Source: Magnetococcales bacterium (GTDB lineage: Bacteria; Pseudomonadota; Magnetococcia; Magnetococcales; JADFWU01). From it: 49,588 bases of DNA. A program made the translations under genes and the position numbers. Below are positions 17,650 to 25,167 of this stretch, one piece after another. The stretch is taken from the NCBI GenBank assembly GCA_015234045.1, contig JADFWU010000021.1:1-49588 (forward strand), read 5' to 3'. The number at the start of each line of letters is the position of its first letter. The first letter of the stretch is position 1. The notes below the pieces were generated by a model. The model was not told the DNA's origin. It saw nothing but the letters and a program-made list of their open reading frames with translations, and did not search any database.

Positions 17650-17881
17650 GGTGTTTTCTCCTGGTTTGTACCAGCTGATTCACGAAACGCGAGATTTGCA
17701 TTACCCTCATTCCATGCGTTCCGTTATTCAAAAAAATGACACAGAGATTCTGTCAACACCGTTTATTGGGTTGGCATTGTTGCGAGGTTAGTTTTTCAGG
17801 AAAATCTGTGTGTTTATTTGTCTTTGCTCAGTCACAGCCAATCAACTCGGTCTGTTTCGGACAGTCGAAATTTGATTTGCT

Positions 17882-17912
17882 TAGGAGTTACGCAATTAAC
17901 GGCGCAACTCCT
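17882..17912. repeat. Family B end fragment folding as a hairpin
   Basis: TAGGAGTTACGCAATTAACGG matches the terminal part of family B. AGGAGTT then pairs with AACTCCT at its end, giving a stem of about 10 bp. It lies 24 bases downstream of the minus-strand gene ending at 17936 and could act as its terminator. The surrounding gap 17650-17935 shows nothing else. Confidence 0.45.
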
Positions 17913-17935
17913 CTCACTGTGATAACTCTGTAGTA

Positions 17936-18295
17936 TCAGGCGAAGATATCTTCCAGCGAGTTGTTGAGCCGAATATCTTCAAGCCGGTTTACTATGGGAC
18001 CATTCTTGCCGTGGATCAGGTTTTCCAGCACTTTATCCACCAGGGTCTGGATGGCCTCATCAACCTGTTCAGGAACCACAGGTAAAATCTGGGGATCTTG
18101 TTTTTCTTCTGTCTTTTCGTCCGTAACCTGTTGTTCAGGTTGGGTGTGAACAACAACCGCAGCGGTTTGAATGGGTGCGGCGCTATTGTCCTGTGCAGGC
18201 ACAACGTTTTTTTGCACAGGGACTGCTGTTCCACCTCGGGCTGACTGGGTCAGCGCATGGGACTGAAGCGATGTTATTGTTTGCATGGTATCCAT
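17936..18295 (-). CDS. Hypothetical acidic protein
   Basis: A 119-aa protein with no recognised domain. The N-terminal two thirds are low-complexity (Gln, Val, Pro, Thr and charged residues). The C-terminal 45 residues (EQVDEAIQTLVDKVLENLIHGK and on to SLEDIFA) look like an amphipathic helical module. A GGAG site 7 bases before the ATG at 18295 supports translation; ATG at 18286 is an alternative. No signal peptide or membrane segment. It stands alone between convergent and divergent neighbours. The 277 bases beyond it to the next gene show only a probable promoter region. Confidence 0.6.
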   Translation of the reverse strand: MDTMQTITSLQSHALTQSARGGTAVPVQKNVVPAQDNSAAPIQTAAVVVHTQPEQQVTDEKTEEKQDPQILPVVPEQVDEAIQTLVDKVLENLIHGKNGPIVNRLEDIRLNNSLEDIFA

Positions 18296-18572
18296 GGCAT
18301 CACTCCGATTCCTCTCTCCTCTGTTTTCCTTTTAATTCTCAGTTTCCGGTTTGTGGGAAAATGTATGCTGTTACCTAGTTTATCGGCATAAGTTTGCAAA
18401 AGATGAAGAGAAAAATTGCGCCATGATCGGTTTGTCAATTATTTTTTGGAAAATGGAAGGGAATTTGCAGGTAGGAAAAATCAATGGTTGCCATGTTGCA
18501 TCTCTTTTGGATGTTGTGGCATAAAAAACACTGATTACTGATGGTTGAATAACCGGAACACGGGGAATCACC

Positions 18573-19097
18573 ATGTCAGACAAGGCATTGGGAAAAATAG
18601 GTTTGGCGCGATATCTCTTAATTTTATTGGTCACTTTATTGACAGCTTGTAGTGGTGAGGTAGAAATGGGCCACTTGGATGTTCGTGATGGGCTGACCTA
18701 TCTAAAAAACAGTAAAATTCCGTACACAGGTCCTGTGGTCTCCTATTTTCCGCCCAAGGATGAGGATGAAGAGCCAAAGCTTTACATGAGCGGTCAGTTT
18801 GTTTCTGGACGTCGGGAAGGGGTTTGGAATTACTACAGCTGGAATGGTGAGCGTCGGGAAGTGCGTTATGCATTGGGTCGTCAACATGGCTTGGCGCGTT
18901 GGTTTTTTACTCAGGATCGAAAAAAACGCGACCAGGAATTCCGTAATGGCCGTGCCCATGGCGGTGGTACTTGGTGGGATCAAAAGGGCGACTCAACAGC
19001 CCATGATTACTATAGATACGGCAGCAAAGTGCCTTACCCTCAACCGGAAGATCGAGCCAAGTTTGAACAGGAAGAAAAAGATCCCAAGCCATTGTAG
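18573..19097 (+). CDS. YwqK/MORN-like repeat lipoprotein
   Basis: A 174-aa predicted lipoprotein with signal peptide and lipobox LTAC (Cys26). The mature part contains YwqK/MORN-variant repeats: KLYMSGQFVSGRREGVWNYY, WNGERREVRYALGRQHGLAR and QEFRNGRAHGGGTWWDQKGD, with the GxxxGxW spacing of that family. The tail is rich in Lys, Glu and Pro. Some YwqK proteins are annotated as antitoxins, but nothing here indicates a toxin partner. A second repeat lipoprotein with MORN units is at 16031. Confidence 0.75.
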   Translation: MSDKALGKIGLARYLLILLVTLLTACSGEVEMGHLDVRDGLTYLKNSKIPYTGPVVSYFPPKDEDEEPKLYMSGQFVSGRREGVWNYYSWNGERREVRYALGRQHGLARWFFTQDRKKRDQEFRNGRAHGGGTWWDQKGDSTAHDYYRYGSKVPYPQPEDRAKFEQEEKDPKPL

Positions 19098-19177
19098 AGT
19101 ATCCCGCCCAAGCAACAACAGCAGAATGGGGATTGTCAATCTTCGGTAGATTGCGTAGAGTAATGGCCTGCCGAAAT

Positions 19178-19267
19178 GGAGGAGTGCCGGAGCGGTTGAA
19201 CGGGACGGTCTCGAAAACCGTTGTGGGGGCAACTCCACCCAGGGTTCGAATCCCTGCTCCTCCGCCA
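19178..19267 (+). tRNA. tRNA-Ser (anticodon CGA)
   Basis: A 90-base cloverleaf. Acceptor GGAGGAG pairs with CTCCTCC, followed by discriminator G and an encoded CCA (19265-19267). The anticodon stem ACGGT/ACCGT holds loop CTCGAAA, giving CGA. A long variable arm (GTGGGGGCAACTCCAC) marks a class II tRNA, and the T loop is GGGTTCGAATCCC. The 3' end abuts an integrase remnant, so it has probably served as an attachment site. Confidence 0.96.
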
Positions 19268-19339
19268 TTTTGTTCTGATAAAATCAATAACATATAAAAC
19301 GACACCGCTGTCTTGTGACCAAAGCAATTGATCACTGGC

Positions 19340-19505
19340 TGTCTGTCTTTCCTCGAACATCTTCATGATCTTTTGGCCTGCATTGGGGTTAACATCTGGA
19401 ATCCAGCGTCCATACCGTTGCCGGATCATGGCCCAATCCTTATGACCCATCTGTTGTGCTATCCATACCGGTTCTTCACCGGCTGAAAGCAGTGTTGAAG
19501 CGTAG
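19340..19505 (-). pseudogene. Tyrosine integrase remnant (C-terminal fragment) at tRNA-Ser
   Basis: Minus-strand translation gives YASTLLSAGEEPVWIAQQ then MGHKDWAMIRQRYGRWIPD, the C-terminal catalytic end of a phage-type tyrosine recombinase, with the catalytic Tyr in RYGRWIPD. The reading frame stays open into the tRNA, but everything upstream of YAS, including the catalytic Arg and Lys and the HxxR box, is missing. Integrase genes commonly sit beside the tRNA they use as attachment site. This is a decayed relic of an integrated element. I found no second copy of the tRNA 3' end in the window, so the far boundary is not visible. Confidence 0.75.
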
Positions 19506-19646
19506 CTATTCACAAGTGCTGAAGTGGATAACAGAGAGGGGGGTTGCAGCATGGGAGGGTGGTTCGGTATTTTAACTTGATGGTGCTTTGGGAAAATACG
19601 TGGTTAAAAAAATTGCTCTGATGATCTTCTACAAGGGAGAAATGGT

Positions 19647-19796
19647 GTGGCAACAAAGATTAAAATCAAAGATAAGGAACTTAGAAAAGAGCTTGGAACT
19701 GAAAAGGTAAAGCTAAAAGGTGTTGGAAAACGCGCTGGAAAAGATCTTATTAAACGTTTGCAACATGCAGCAATGCTTGGTCTTACTGCCAAATGA
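19647..19796 (+). CDS. Small basic protein (49 aa), hypothetical
   Basis: A GTG-start ORF preceded by GGGAG with 7-base spacing. It encodes a 49-aa, Lys-rich protein beginning MATKIKIKDKELRKELG and ending QHAAMLGLTAK, with the likely helical middle KLKGVGKRAGKDLIKRL. Not recognised. Composition suggests a nucleic-acid-binding or cargo protein of the element whose integrase remnant lies next to it. The strong ribosome site and continuous frame support translation, but the shortness limits certainty. Confidence 0.45.
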   Translation: MATKIKIKDKELRKELGTEKVKLKGVGKRAGKDLIKRLQHAAMLGLTAK

Positions 19797-20080
19797 CATC
19801 CTCCCCGGCCTAGGACTTCCTTTCACCCTCCTGGCCGGGTTCCAACTTCAATCCATGCCGCGCATATCCTCGAAATGATCACGAAACCACCAAACACAAT
19901 CCAGAATAAAATCAGCGCGAAGAGGATAAATACAATGCTGGCTAAAGCGAAATCCAAAATCACCGATGAAGAGGACACCGCACTCACTTTAGCGAGTGGG
20001 TGGTCAGTTGTTCCATAGCTATTATCTGGATGCTAGAGAAAATATCGAAATCAGGGGGGGTAGTGTAACTGTTTGACTTA
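19797..20080. other. Gap between the small ORF and tRNA-Arg
   Basis: No supported gene. It holds a short open frame (about 28 codons from 19935) and a CACTCACTTTAGCGAGTG hairpin near 19980 followed by GGTGGTCAGT, reminiscent of the end of family C. It is probably decayed mobile DNA. Confidence 0.35.
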
Positions 20081-20157
20081 TGGTGCGCGGTGCAGGATTC
20101 GAACCTGCGACCTTTGGCTTCGGAGGCCAACGCTCTATCCAACTGAGCTAACCGCGC
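20081..20157 (-). tRNA. tRNA-Arg (anticodon CCG)
   Basis: A 77-base cloverleaf on the minus strand. Acceptor GCGCGGT pairs with ACCGCGC and CCA is encoded. The D arm is GCTCAGTTGGATAGAGC, the anticodon stem TTGGC/GCCAA holds loop CTCCGAA (anticodon CCG), and the T arm is GCAGGTTCGAATCCTGC. Confidence 0.96.
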
Positions 20158-20366
20158 TTAACAGGTTCGCCAATATATAAAGCGATCTCCAAGATGTCAA
20201 AGGGGAATTGCCGCGCTGTCTTGACAATGGAGCCGGGCAATTTTACGCTGTCGCGTTCAGGGAGAGTTCCTCTTCGTGTTATTTAGGATTCGCCGGATAA
20301 CCTTCTTCCGGTTTCATTTGGCTTTGCCATTGCCGGTTATCGGCGGCTTTCAGGAGTATTTGTCTC

Positions 20367-20693
20367 ATGAGTGAAAATATTATCAAGGGCACTGACAGCA
20401 TGTTTGAGGAAGAAGTGCTCAAGTCAGAAATTCCCGTTCTGGTGGACTTTTGGGCTGAGTGGTGTGGTCCATGTAAGCAGATTGCACCGGTTCTGGATGC
20501 TTTGGCTGGAGAAAAGGCTGGGAAATTGAAAGTGGTCAAACTGAATATTGATCACAATCCGAATACACCGGGTCGCTATGGTGTACGTGGCATCCCAACG
20601 CTGATGCTGTTCAAGGGCGGCCAGATTGCGGCTACCAAAATCGGCGCGTTGCCAAGAACAAAATTGTATGAATGGGTAGAAGAGAATATCTAA
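20367..20693 (+). CDS. trxA: Thioredoxin
   Basis: A 108-aa thioredoxin of standard length. The redox motif WCGPC is at 32-36 and the cis-proline at Pro77 (RGIPTLMLF). It reduces protein disulfides in the cytoplasm using electrons from thioredoxin reductase. No signal peptide. It is monocistronic, with tRNA-Arg divergent upstream and a family A repeat downstream. It could supply reducing power to the sulfur enzymes in the window, but nothing links them directly. Confidence 0.95.
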   Translation: MSENIIKGTDSMFEEEVLKSEIPVLVDFWAEWCGPCKQIAPVLDALAGEKAGKLKVVKLNIDHNPNTPGRYGVRGIPTLMLFKGGQIAATKIGALPRTKLYEWVEENI

Positions 20694-20791
20694 TCGCCAA
20701 TCTCAGGAATTAGATTTGATAAATGGGCGCAGGGAGCGTTCTATGAGTTTTTTGTACTCGTTGAACGTTTTCTGTGCCCATTTTGTCGTAA

Positions 20792-20952
20792 TATAGTGGT
20801 TTCGTCTAAAATTTGAACGGTCAGTCGTTCCAGCCCTGGTGATGTTTTTGCTCTGATGATCTGCTTCGCATATCAAAAGCGGCGCAAAAATATCACCAGG
20901 GCTTCCACTCAGGTTGCTATTTATCGTCTGATTTCGGATCGAAATCACGATG
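20792..20952 (+). repeat. Family A repeat, copy 3 (full length, 161 bp)
   Basis: Ends are TATAGTGGTTTCGTC and, inverted at the right end, a CATCGTGATTTCGATC-type terminus. The centre is a long imperfect palindrome, AGCCCTGGTGATGTTTTTGC with GCGCAAAAATATCACCAGGG, around GATCTGCTTCGCATATC. No coding capacity; the open frames crossing it are by-products of its conserved sequence. Confidence 0.85.
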
Positions 20953-21030
20953 TTGTCGCACATGATAAATTTTCCTGAAATGCGTACAGCATTTCATAAC
21001 TCTTCAAGACATTGCTAAGATTGGGTTGCT

Positions 21031-21537
21031 ATGCCGAACGTTCCTCGGCACATTGAGTGTCTGGCAGATGATCGTGCTACCGGCATGGTGGTTATTATTG
21101 GTGTTGGTGTGTTCAGTCTTGGTCTGGGTGGTTTTATGGGCTGGACGGATTTCCTGGAGGCAGTACCGGTACTCTCGGTGCCTTTGATGGTGGTTGGGTT
21201 GGTCGTGGGATTGTTTGCCGGTGTTCATCTCAGGCAAGGGTGTAGACCGCTTTTACGCATCAACTTCAACGGCGTGACAGATTTTCGTAACCACCCGGCC
21301 ACCATTCCCTGGTCTGATGTCGAGTCTATCCACATGTCATCCGGTCTGTTCGGGCGCTTGTTAGGCGTTATCAAGGTCCAATTAAAGCGACCGGTACCCG
21401 TGCGTGTTGGTTTCTGGTTCTTTCTTTTCCATCTTTCGGGTCGCCTGTTTGGCAAAAGCTGCATGATTCTGCCCTGTGTGCTTCTGGATCAATCTGCACG
21501 TGATATCGCTCAGGCGATGGATTCACACCTCTCCTGA
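21031..21537 (+). CDS. Two-TM membrane protein with PH-like soluble part, hypothetical
   Basis: A 168-aa protein. Two hydrophobic helices (about residues 19-40 and 46-66) are followed by a cytoplasmic segment beginning PLLRINFNGVTDF and TIPWSDVESIHM. That strand pattern, with 'I-P-W-S-D-V', resembles STM3941-type and other bacterial PH-like membrane proteins. A further weakly hydrophobic Phe-rich stretch is seen at FWFFLFHLSGRLFG. Function unknown; assignment rests on pattern only. Confidence 0.6.
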   Translation: MPNVPRHIECLADDRATGMVVIIGVGVFSLGLGGFMGWTDFLEAVPVLSVPLMVVGLVVGLFAGVHLRQGCRPLLRINFNGVTDFRNHPATIPWSDVESIHMSSGLFGRLLGVIKVQLKRPVPVRVGFWFFLFHLSGRLFGKSCMILPCVLLDQSARDIAQAMDSHLS

Positions 21538-21555
21538 GCCTTTGTTTCCACGTTC

Positions 21556-22473
21556 TCAAGGCATGGGCAAAGCGCAGTTGGGTTTCTTGTTGGCGTTTGC
21601 TGAGGTTTTCCAGGCGTGACCAAAGATCAGGTCAATGGTGAAGGTTACCTGGCCGTTTTCATGGCTGTAGCGCTTGCGGTAGAGTTTGTCCAGGTCGGAT
21701 AGATAGCCCTTGCCAGTTAGGCCAGGGAATCGGGTTTGATGATGGTTACCCGCGCCCAATACGCGCAATCTTCGCCAAATCTCTGAAGGGGCTGGTAGTG
21801 TTGGGTGAATCAGATCCCGATCCACCACTGGTAAACCAAATCCCGATGAGCTGAGCATATCGCCGAACTGATGCAGCTCCGGCATCTTCAAGACCCGTGG
21901 CCACGCTTTTCCGTAACGGTGGCGGTCCAGATCATTCAGACAATCGCGTAGTTCACGCAGTGTTTCTTCTCCGGCGAGGGTACACAAAAACAGTCCCTCT
22001 CGACGCATGATACGACGAATCTCTCGTAAAGAGGACGGCAGGTCTGCGCTCCAGTGTAGCGCCATGTTGGAAATGACCAGGTCAAATTGATTGCGTTTGA
22101 AAGGAAGTTGAGACATCTCTGATACCACCACAGGCCGGCTACGGCGCAGTAGGCCTCTTGGAGGATGCAGGTGCTGGGCGAGTGTCTGTTCGGGCATTAG
22201 AGAGTAGACGCGTGCCTTGGGATAGCGTTTGCGCAGCAAAGAGGCCATAACACCGGATTTGTCGCCAAGATCTAAAATATTCTTCGGCTTAAGGATAATC
22301 TCCTCAAGCCGTTCTTCCAGCAGTTTCCCAACACGGCTCAGAAAATCCGCTTCATCAGGGTAGGCCTCATGCGTTTTGGCCAGAGCTCGACGTAAACGGA
22401 GTTGGCTCAGGCGAGCAATGGGGGGGTGTGGATTTAGCGGTACGCTATTGTTCATGGCATAAGATTGAGTCAT
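21556..22473 (-). CDS. bioC: BioC-like malonyl-ACP O-methyltransferase
   Basis: A 305-aa class I SAM-dependent methyltransferase. SAM motif I is ILDLGDKSG (66-74), motif II-III context YSLMPEQTL, and motif IV FDLVISNMALHW, followed by LREIRRIMRREGLFLCTLAG and ETLRELRDCL. The SNMALHW...LREI...REGLF...GEETLRELR series is typical of BioC, which methylates malonyl-ACP to start pimelate synthesis for biotin. No other bio genes are in the window, and related NDUFAF5-like methyltransferases share these motifs. ATG at 22455 is an alternative start. Confidence 0.7.
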   Translation of the reverse strand: MTQSYAMNNSVPLNPHPPIARLSQLRLRRALAKTHEAYPDEADFLSRVGKLLEERLEEIILKPKNILDLGDKSGVMASLLRKRYPKARVYSLMPEQTLAQHLHPPRGLLRRSRPVVVSEMSQLPFKRNQFDLVISNMALHWSADLPSSLREIRRIMRREGLFLCTLAGEETLRELRDCLNDLDRHRYGKAWPRVLKMPELHQFGDMLSSSGFGLPVVDRDLIHPTLPAPSEIWRRLRVLGAGNHHQTRFPGLTGKGYLSDLDKLYRKRYSHENGQVTFTIDLIFGHAWKTSANANKKPNCALPMP

Positions 22474-22610
22474 AAAATGGTGTCTGTTGTGAGTTGATGA
22501 CAGTCGAAAATGAAGGTCGATCTTTCCTTTTTAGTCCGGATGTTTCATAAAACGACCCCAGACACAATAGGCAGTCCATGTCGGTGGTTGTAACCAGACC
22601 ACTTGAACGG

Positions 22611-22781
22611 TTACGTTTCGTTGTTTGTCTTTTTCACTCGTCCACGTCCACTGCATACCGGGCATGGCGTGTAACAGCAGCCCTCTTCACACCTATCGCA
22701 ATCCTCTGGATCACCAGTGAACACTTTGCCACTGCCGTAACAGCGGGGACAAACAATCATTTCTAATCGTGTTTTGGACAT
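22611..22781 (-). CDS. Small CxxCxGxG zinc-binding protein
   Basis: A 56-aa protein with two DnaJ-type motifs, CPRCYGSGKV and CPVCSGRGRV, separated by a Cys-rich linker (EDCDRCEEGCC). These would bind zinc as in the DnaJ cysteine-rich domain, but there is no J domain. The start at 22781 follows GAAGGT; a GTG 15 bases upstream is possible. Function unknown, perhaps a chaperone-like or RNA-binding zinc ribbon. Confidence 0.65.
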   Translation of the reverse strand: MSKTRLEMIVCPRCYGSGKVFTGDPEDCDRCEEGCCYTPCPVCSGRGRVKKTNNET

Positions 22782-22910
22782 CGGCGTTACCTTCACCGGG
22801 CAGGTGTTTTTATTGTTTGTTTAACAGATTGATTACGCATAAGAAATGGCGTGTTGGCTGATTTAATGATTCGAAATTAGAATGTCCATGCCTGCTGTTT
22901 GATTTGAAAT

Positions 22911-22997
22911 TATAGTGATTCCCATCCAAAATCAGACAATCACTTGCAACCAGGGCTGGAGCGGCTAACTATTCAAATTTTAGACGAAATGACTATA
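22911..22997 (-). repeat. Family A repeat, copy 4 (internally deleted)
   Basis: Both termini are kept (TATAGTGATT at 22911 and ACTATA ending at 22997), together with CCAGGGCTGG and the TTCAAATTTTAGACGAAAT arm. The central palindrome is missing, leaving 87 bp. Its well-preserved TATAGTG/CACTATA ends define the element's true boundaries. The rest of the gap to the next gene shows nothing. Confidence 0.75.
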
Positions 22998-23019
22998 AGA
23001 CAGCTATGTCAAATGGATG

Positions 23020-23964
23020 TCAACCAACACACACGCGATTACGCCCTGAATTTTTAGCTTTGTAAAGCCCTTTGTCTGCGGATTCAAGAAGCTGCTCAGC
23101 ACTCTGTCCTTTTTTGAACTGTGCGACGCCAGCCGAGATTGTAATGTGCGGAAGCAGTATCCCGTCAGAGGATTTGATCTCTTTTTTCTCAATTTGAAAA
23201 CGCAAACGTTCCGCAATTGTCAGAGCGACATCCATTTCAGTATCTGGCAGAATGACCGCAAACTCTTCACCACCATAACGCGCCGCGATATCGGCGGGGC
23301 GTAGATGATCGCTCAAAACATGACCCAGCGAAATTAATGCACAATCGCCAGCTAAATGGCCATGAGTGTCGTTGTAATTTTTAAAATGATCCGCATCTAT
23401 TAGTATCACGCATAAAGCGCGGTCATTATCGTCACCGCGCTTGATTTGTCGCATGAGTGTTTCATCCAACCAACGCCGATTAAACAGTCCTGTCAAAGCA
23501 TCCACACGGGCGAAGTTTTCCAATAACCGTTGGCGTTTTTGTCCCTCAACAATCAATTCATTATTGTATCGCATGCGACGGGAAAGAATGTTGAGCAGAT
23601 TGCAAGAGACCCGGTGAGACGCATAGACCAAACTCCAAACCGATTTCTGATCCACGATCATTATGTCACTGTCTGATTCAGCGACTACCCATGCAGAGGG
23701 CGGATTGGCATCAATAATGGACATCTCGCCCGCACATCCTCCAGCACGAATCAGGGCGACCGCTGGTTTGTTCGGAGATTCCAAATGGACACCCAACGAA
23801 CCAGAAAGTACCAGATAAATTGACTGATTATCTTGATCTGGCGACAGAAGTATTTCTCCAGCGGAAAGCGTACGTACAGGACACCGTTCCAGAACATAAT
23901 CCACAGATTCGTGGCTTACACCTTGAAAAAGATCAATGTTTTTATATCTCTTGATAACATCCAT
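23020..23964 (-). CDS. Cyclic-nucleotide-binding-domain diguanylate cyclase
   Basis: A 314-aa soluble protein. Residues about 10-125 form a cNMP-binding (CAP-like) domain (LFQGVSHESVDYVLER start, IYLVLSGSLGVHLES, and GGCAGEMSIID in the phosphate-binding-cassette position). A short coiled coil leads to a GGDEF domain (VDALTGLFNRRWLDE) with active loop GGEEF at 231-235 and I-site RPAD at 222-225. It likely adjusts c-di-GMP synthesis in response to a small ligand bound by the N-terminal domain. The cassette lacks an obvious RTA motif, so cAMP binding is uncertain. Monocistronic. Confidence 0.9.
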   Translation of the reverse strand: MDVIKRYKNIDLFQGVSHESVDYVLERCPVRTLSAGEILLSPDQDNQSIYLVLSGSLGVHLESPNKPAVALIRAGGCAGEMSIIDANPPSAWVVAESDSDIMIVDQKSVWSLVYASHRVSCNLLNILSRRMRYNNELIVEGQKRQRLLENFARVDALTGLFNRRWLDETLMRQIKRGDDNDRALCVILIDADHFKNYNDTHGHLAGDCALISLGHVLSDHLRPADIAARYGGEEFAVILPDTEMDVALTIAERLRFQIEKKEIKSSDGILLPHITISAGVAQFKKGQSAEQLLESADKGLYKAKNSGRNRVCVG

Positions 23965-24158
23965 GCAAGCTAATTCCTAAAAAAAACAATCTGATATACG
24001 GACCATTCGCAATAAGCACGCATCCCTTTCTGCGCCTTGTGGACAAACCAATATCCTGCATGATTGGGACGATTCACTTTTTCCGAGGTCCCAAAGCTCT
24101 TAGTATGCGGTTTCCTGGATCTTTTTCAACTCTATTAATTACTGTTAATTTGGAACCT

Positions 24159-24770
24159 TTATGGCGCGTCTTGAATAAATCGTCGCCAATCTTTCGGTCG
24201 ATCGACATCCCAAGCGGCGGGAAGTTGTGCCCATGACCATCCAAGGCTGTTCAGTTGATCTATTGTCTCATGGGTAACACTGCTACAGCCCCAAGAGATA
24301 GCATTAAATAAATCCGGTGAAAATGCACAAAGACCTAACATCAGATAGCCACCATCTTCAGCTGGTAAAATAACGGCCTTGTGTGTATCCAACAGTTCTG
24401 CGGTTTGTTGAAGATGATCCTGACACAATGAACCTGCATCCGCACCCAAAACAATGACTTTGTCATGGTGTGTTAGTCCTTGCTCAACAATGGCTGAGAG
24501 TCGGGTGCCCAGGTTGCCTGTCGGTTGGATAGAGCGTTCATGATGTGACGTGAGTTGATGAAACACGGTGTGATGGTCGTGTGGTGTACACCAAAGCCTA
24601 AGTTCATGGTCTGCCTGTGTGTCACACCAGCGTCGAGCAACACTGACGACATGGCGTACCAACTGCTCATGCGCCCGCGCGGCACCAACCGGACCTAACT
24701 CTGGTATCAAGCGGGTTTTGACCACCCCTGGCTGAGGAAGTCGGGCTAAGATATTGACCGACAGACTCAT
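24159..24770 (-). CDS. TIGR04282/DUF2064 family glycosyltransferase-like protein
   Basis: A 203-aa protein with a GT-A nucleotide-diphospho-sugar transferase fold, known as the TIGR04282 'arsenosugar biosynthesis glycosyltransferase' family. Recognised from LARLPQPGVVKTRLIP at the N-terminus, GNLGTRLSAIVEQG, VIVLGADAGSL (the usual 'GTDCP' position) and PAEDGGYLMLGL. The start at 24770 is chosen because homology begins there; the upstream extension looks non-coding. No arsenosugar or sterol-like partner genes are adjacent, so its substrate is open. Confidence 0.78.
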   Translation of the reverse strand: MSLSVNILARLPQPGVVKTRLIPELGPVGAARAHEQLVRHVVSVARRWCDTQADHELRLWCTPHDHHTVFHQLTSHHERSIQPTGNLGTRLSAIVEQGLTHHDKVIVLGADAGSLCQDHLQQTAELLDTHKAVILPAEDGGYLMLGLCAFSPDLFNAISWGCSSVTHETIDQLNSLGWSWAQLPAAWDVDRPKDWRRFIQDAP

Positions 24771-25075
24771 AACACGGCTTTCAGTAGTCGAACGTAAGAA
24801 GATATGATTAATAATAAGCCATATGACTAACAAATGTGCATAAAAGGCACGTTTGTTAGTCAAGATGATGTGCTTATAATGCATCAGATAAATCTATAAT
24901 ACAATGAAATCAATAAGAAGATTAGAGTGGTACAGGAAGTGCTTTCCTGATGAGTATGAATCCTCTTTCCCTTTGACCTGTGGATTCATCCATCATAATC
25001 GGGTCTCGTTCCCCAGCGAGGCCCGACCCCAATTTTTCTGCAACGCTTTATTGATCATTCCTGTGCAAGGTTCAA

Positions 25076-25150
25076 ACCAGCGGTTATAGCCGGTATTCGG
25101 ACTTTCAGTCCGCAATACGACTCGCCCGCTTTAGCGGGTGGTTGTTCAGT
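25076..25150 (-). repeat. Family C double-hairpin repeat downstream of the PEGA-like gene
   Basis: A 75-bp element matching 1356-1431, containing the hairpins CGGACT/AGTCCG (25098-25112) and CCCGCTTTAGCGGG. It lies 17 bases beyond the minus-strand stop at 25168, in the same orientation to its gene as the first copy. The rest of 24771-25167 shows no gene. Confidence 0.6.
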
Positions 25151-25167
25151 CTAACAACAGCTTGTTC

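Noticed and set aside
17736-17933. 65-aa plus-strand frame
   Set aside because: No ribosome site, Cys- and Phe-rich random composition, and overlap with a family B fragment.
20703-20963. Minus-strand frames with a shared ICEADHQSKNITRAG peptide, also seen at 39051-39335 and 49404-49577
   Set aside because: The peptide is a translation of the family A repeat. It recurs because the DNA is repeated and has no gene-like context.
24904-25089. 61-aa plus-strand frame upstream of family C
   Set aside because: No ribosome site or recognisable domain, and its 3' end runs into the repeat.
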